In this document: positions 61,282 through 64,000 of the stretch, piece by piece | How the letters are laid out: each line of letters begins with the position of its first letter | How positions within the stretch are numbered: position 1 is the first letter of the stretch | Source: JAZFYD01 sp036443405 | Lineage (GTDB): Bacteria > Planctomycetota > PLA2 | Direction of reading: 5' to 3' | NCBI GenBank assembly: GCA_036443405.1 | Contig: JAZFYD010000243.1 | Span: 3,056-67,055, forward strand | DNA length: 64,000 nt | The notes under the pieces: model-generated | What the model was told of the DNA's origin: nothing | Databases searched by the model: none | Seen by the model: only the letters and a program-made list of their open reading frames with translations | Made by a program: the position numbers and the translations under genes

Positions 61282-61677
61282 CTACTCGACGTCGAGCTCG
61301 CCGACCTGCTCGTTCCACGCCGCGGGCACCCACGCCTCCATGGAGAGGCCAGTGCCGACGATCAGGATTTCACGCTCCAGAAAGCGCTCAGCGAGCTTAG
61401 GCGGGAGAACGATGCGCCCCGTTCCGTCAAAAGCCTTAAAGATCGCTCGCGAGTAGAAGCTCCGGTTGAATTCCAGGTTTCCGAAGGGGTCCGAAGCCTT
61501 GCCGCTCGCGTACTGGAGCAGGAAGGACTTCGGCCAGAGGAAGAGGCACTTTTTCCCCGGGATGAGGTAAATCCCCGCACGGTCGTTCGCATCCATGAGG
61601 TCCCGCAGTTCAGAGGGGACAAGGACGCGATTCTTACCGTCGAGATTTCGATGAAACGTACCCGTGAAAATTGCCAC
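61282..61677 (-). CDS. mraZ: MraZ, transcription regulator of the dcw cluster
   Basis: 131 residues from GTG 61677. Two SpoVT/AbrB-like MraZ halves: FTGTFHRNLDGKNRVLVPSE (residues 4-23) and IFKAFDGTGRIVLPPKL (near 79-95). MraZ binds direct repeats in its own promoter and controls the cluster. First gene of the dcw operon, 4 bp before rsmH. The upstream boxes make autoregulation likely. Confidence 0.95.
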   Translation of the reverse strand: MAIFTGTFHRNLDGKNRVLVPSELRDLMDANDRAGIYLIPGKKCLFLWPKSFLLQYASGKASDPFGNLEFNRSFYSRAIFKAFDGTGRIVLPPKLAERFLEREILIVGTGLSMEAWVPAAWNEQVGELDVE

Positions 61678-61692
61678 TGCCGTCGAAGCCTA

Positions 61693-61747
61693 GCACACAC
61701 CCGAACACTTCGTCCCACAAGTTGACACATACTAACACCTTGACCCA
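61693..61747 (-). promoter_or_regulatory. MraZ operator: six boxes at 10-bp spacing
   Basis: On the minus strand, TGGGT, TGTTA, TGTCA, TGGGA, TGTTC and TGTGC start exactly every 10 bp (plus-strand blocks at 61743, 61733, 61723, 61713, 61703, 61693). The MraZ sites known elsewhere are TGGGN-type 5-mers separated by 5 nt. Six boxes is more than the usual three or four. They run from the -35/-10 spacer to within 15 bp of the start codon. Confidence 0.75.
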
Positions 61748-61756
61748 TCGCTTCAA
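61729..61756 (-). promoter_or_regulatory. Promoter of the dcw operon
   Basis: On the minus strand TTGAAG (61751-61756) and TAGTAT (61729-61734) with a 16-bp spacer. It overlaps the MraZ boxes, so bound MraZ would block it. Confidence 0.6.
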
Positions 61757-61830
61757 GAGGCATCTAGGAATTTGTTGCGGCTCTCCCCTATCGCTCTAAC
61801 TCGTTTCGCACATGCCGGTTAGGTTGCGAG

Positions 61831-61865
61831 AATCCCCCTCGATTCGTTCCCGATCCAGGGGGATT
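61831..61865. other. Hairpin in the gap upstream of the mraZ promoter
   Basis: AATCCCCCT (61831-61839) pairs perfectly with AGGGGGATT (61857-61865). It lies downstream of the gene at 62111-62614, so may end that transcript, though no T-run follows. The remainder of 61760-62110 holds nothing recognisable. Confidence 0.4.
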
Positions 61866-62110
61866 TGACCACGATCCTGCCCCGGGCAAATCTGGGCGCG
61901 CCTCCCACCTGGACGACTCCCCACGACCGCGGCGACGATCTAACTAACTGTGCTACAGGTACTTAGGAAGAACCTGCGCCCGAACGGCAGGCGCGCCGGC
62001 CTCGCTCTGTCTCAGGAGGGATCGGGCAAAAGCGCCCGGAAGGCTGGGCCAGCACGACGCTAGACGACCTAAGTCATGCTCCAGAAACGTCTTAGGAAAC
62101 GAAAGCCGGG

Positions 62111-62614
62111 CTAGTTGGTGGTTGGATCAGCCGCGAGGCTGCCCTCGAGCAGGAGTGTCAACTCGTCCTGGATTCGGACGACCTCTTCCTCCTCGAGACG
62201 CGGGACACGGAGTTCGAATTGCTCGTCCTCTTCGTCGCCCGGCATCTGGATGGTCAGGACCTCGCCGGCCGCGGTACGCCGCGAATCGGTCTTCACCCGG
62301 CGCTTGCGTGCCAGGAGGAGCGTGAGGGCATAGGCCAGCCCCTCGCGCTTGGGGTCTTGCTCGCGCAGCACGGCTCGCAGGAACTCCCGGGCCAGGGCAA
62401 GATCGAGCTTGCGCTGCCCTTTGGCCTCCGGCACGGTCGAGACCCAATACGAATAGATGTCTTCGGACGCTTCGAAGTGGTCCTCCAGAAGATCCCGGCG
62501 CACGAACTCGTCGCCGTTGAGCGAGATCACCGAAACAACGCGCTGCCCCGCCTCGAACGGTTTTCCGCTGACGGCGCACTCACGCGAACGGCCCGTGATC
62601 TTGTACTGGCTCAA
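62111..62614 (-). CDS. Conserved-looking protein of unknown function
   Basis: 167 residues from TTG 62614, chosen for the AGGAGAGGAA ribosome-binding site. N-terminal ECAVSGKPFEAGQRVVSVIS could be a small beta or metal-knuckle-like element, but has only one Cys. Middle is helical and basic, C-terminus acidic (EDEQFELRVPRLEEEEVVRI). No family recognised. Lies between the mraZ promoter and a HEAT-repeat lipoprotein gene. Confidence 0.65.
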   Translation of the reverse strand: MSQYKITGRSRECAVSGKPFEAGQRVVSVISLNGDEFVRRDLLEDHFEASEDIYSYWVSTVPEAKGQRKLDLALAREFLRAVLREQDPKREGLAYALTLLLARKRRVKTDSRRTAAGEVLTIQMPGDEEDEQFELRVPRLEEEEVVRIQDELTLLLEGSLAADPTTN

Positions 62615-62704
62615 GCTCTTTCCTCTCCTGCCGGGCCTTGGCGCTCCCGGCTCTTGGTCATCCTAGCTCGATTATTCACGAGGCGAGTGACGACAAGACG
62701 GGAC

Positions 62705-63538
62705 TCAACGCCCTGCGGCCATCAGCTGGCGCCGGGCCTTACCCGCCCGTTTCTGCACCGCCGGGTCCTCGTCTCTTAACAGCGCGTCCTGCAGGGGGCC
62801 GAGCCCGCGCGCGTCGCCCAACATGCCGAGGCCGGTCGCCGCGTCCGCCCGGACCTGCCAGGACTTGTCCGTTCGAAGTAGCTTCACCAGCGTGGGCAGC
62901 GCCTCGCGTGAGCGGGTTTCGCCAAGCGTCAGGGCCACGAACCGGCGGGCCTTGGGGCCAAGGTCGTCCCGCTCGAGCGCCTTGAGCAGATAGGGCACCG
63001 ACGGCTCGCCGATCTGGCCCAGCATGTAGATGCAGTCCTGCCGCGTCACGTCGTCGGTAATGAAGCGGCCGGTCCCGGTCGCGCTCTCGAGACCCTTGGA
63101 CTGGATGGAATCGAGGATCATCAGATCCACCAACGGCTGCAGGATCGGTTCGGAGACGTGGCTTCCCACGGCGATGATGTTTTTTTGGACCCCGGCCAGT
63201 TCGCGGCCGTTCTTGGCGCGCCGGGCGTTGATCTGCATGTAGTAACGCATCAGCTCGCCGAAGAGCAGGAGCCCGGCCCCGGGGCTTCGCTTCGCGAAAC
63301 TGTCGCGCTGTCTCGGCCAGCTAGGCGCGTTCTTTCGGTAGAGCTCCCAAATCGCGGCGACATCGCGGCGGTCCGCTTCGGTGATTCGGATCTCACGGCT
63401 GCGGGTCGTTTTGGTCGCCGAGCGCTCCTGAGTCAGGCCCTTTTCCTGCTCCTTGATGCGGTCGGGGAGATCGGGTTCGCCGTCGGGGGTCGAGGAACAC
63501 CCAACGAGCGCCAACAGGACGGCACAGATGGTTCGCAT
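62705..63538 (-). CDS. HEAT-repeat lipoprotein
   Basis: 277 residues. Lipoprotein signal with lipobox LVGC (Cys14). A charged linker, a middle segment, then HEAT-like repeats from about 150 to 275 (PSVPYLLKALERDDLGPKAR, REALPTLVKLLRTDKSWQVR, DARGLGPLQDALLRDEDPAV). Probably tethered to the outer face of a membrane and used for protein contacts. Divergent from dnaE. Confidence 0.75.
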   Translation of the reverse strand: MRTICAVLLALVGCSSTPDGEPDLPDRIKEQEKGLTQERSATKTTRSREIRITEADRRDVAAIWELYRKNAPSWPRQRDSFAKRSPGAGLLLFGELMRYYMQINARRAKNGRELAGVQKNIIAVGSHVSEPILQPLVDLMILDSIQSKGLESATGTGRFITDDVTRQDCIYMLGQIGEPSVPYLLKALERDDLGPKARRFVALTLGETRSREALPTLVKLLRTDKSWQVRADAATGLGMLGDARGLGPLQDALLRDEDPAVQKRAGKARRQLMAAGR

Positions 63539-63661
63539 CCCGCTATTGTCACCGTCGTTGCGTCACGCTTCCATCATCCGATCGCGGTCTGCCATCCGCC
63601 GCGGGATACGGGCCGGGCCGAGGCCATGTCGGCCGGGGTTGTGGTGCGCTAAACTCCGCGC

Positions 63662-64000
63662 GTGGCCGGCTTCGTACACCTCCATGGACACTCCACCTAC
63701 AGCCTTCTGGACGGCGCGTGCCGGATCGACAGTCTCGCCAAACGCGCCGCCGAGCACGGTGCGCCCGCGGTCGCGCTCACGGACCACGGCAACCTCTTCG
63801 GCGCGATCGAGTTCTACCAATCGTGCCGCAAGGTGGGCGTCAAACCGATCCTCGGGTTTGAGGCGTATGTCGCCCCGAAAAGCCGACACGAGAGGGAACG
63901 CGACCCCGTCGCCGGTTGGCACCTGACTCTCCTCGCCCGCGATCAGGAGGGTTGGCAGAACCTGATCAAGCTCTCCAGCGCCGGTTACATGGACGGCTTC
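63662..64000 (+). CDS. dnaE: DNA polymerase III alpha subunit, 5' end only
   Basis: 113 residues visible, open at the window edge. The PHP domain start is clear: FVHLHGHSTYSLLDGACRID, LAKRAAEHGAPAVALTDHGN, FGAIEFYQSCRKVGVKPILG, EAYVA. Replicative polymerase. Start GTG 63662, the only in-frame start after the preceding stop; ribosome-binding site weak. Confidence 0.92.
   Translation, partial: MAGFVHLHGHSTYSLLDGACRIDSLAKRAAEHGAPAVALTDHGNLFGAIEFYQSCRKVGVKPILGFEAYVAPKSRHERERDPVAGWHLTLLARDQEGWQNLIKLSSAGYMDGF

Overview
This window is GC-rich bacterial chromosome, densely coded, with many stop/start overlaps of 1-4 nt and few long gaps. The gene content fits a deep-branching Planctomycetota-like (PVC-type) bacterium. 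It has several HEAT-repeat and lipoprotein genes, a protein with a PEP-CTERM sorting signal, two PilB-type ATPases beside PilT and PilC, and a division/cell-wall (dcw) cluster in which no ftsA or ftsZ follows ftsQ. The assignment is an inference from gene content. No rRNA, tRNA, CRISPR array or transposase gene was recognised.

Left part (1-13.8 kb): the 5' part of aroC; a prkA-yeaH-spoVR stress/sporulation-type kinase operon; two HEAT-repeat genes, one with a von Willebrand A domain; a divergent pair (class I glutamine amidotransferase-like hydrolase and GHMP kinase); an RlmD-type rRNA methyltransferase; an unknown membrane protein; and pgpA. Next (13.9-20.4 kb) comes nrdR, an ATP-cone protein resembling a degenerate NrdD, and smc, all on the minus strand with a candidate NrdR box upstream.

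Middle (20.4-43.9 kb): a metallophosphoesterase with yidC, radC, a PEP-CTERM protein overlapping a TPR/metallopeptidase gene, AMMECR1, an OmpA-type lipoprotein, an HTH-plus-membrane protein, an orphan histidine kinase, a pilus ATPase operon (pilB-pilT-pilB-pilC), pyruvate phosphate dikinase, yebC and a MoxR ATPase. A 490-bp stretch at 41.4-41.9 kb is full of nested inverted repeats.

Right part (43.9-64 kb): hemD coupled to an FHA gene, rpsI/rplM, then the dcw cluster read leftwards from mraZ: mraZ-rsmH-ftsL-ftsI-murE-murF-mraY-ftsW-murG-murC-murB-ftsQ and two unknown membrane-protein genes. murD, ddl, ftsA and ftsZ are not in it. The mraZ promoter carries six 5-bp boxes at exact 10-bp spacing. 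Beyond it lie an unknown conserved gene, a HEAT-repeat lipoprotein and the start of dnaE.

A palindromic repeat family, core CCAACGGCGTCAGCCGTTGG, occurs at about ten loci. Most copies are intergenic, often just past the stop codon of minus-strand genes. One copy lies in frame inside rsmH, one forms the start of a lipoprotein signal peptide, and one supplies a stop codon. This is the most distinctive structural feature of the window.
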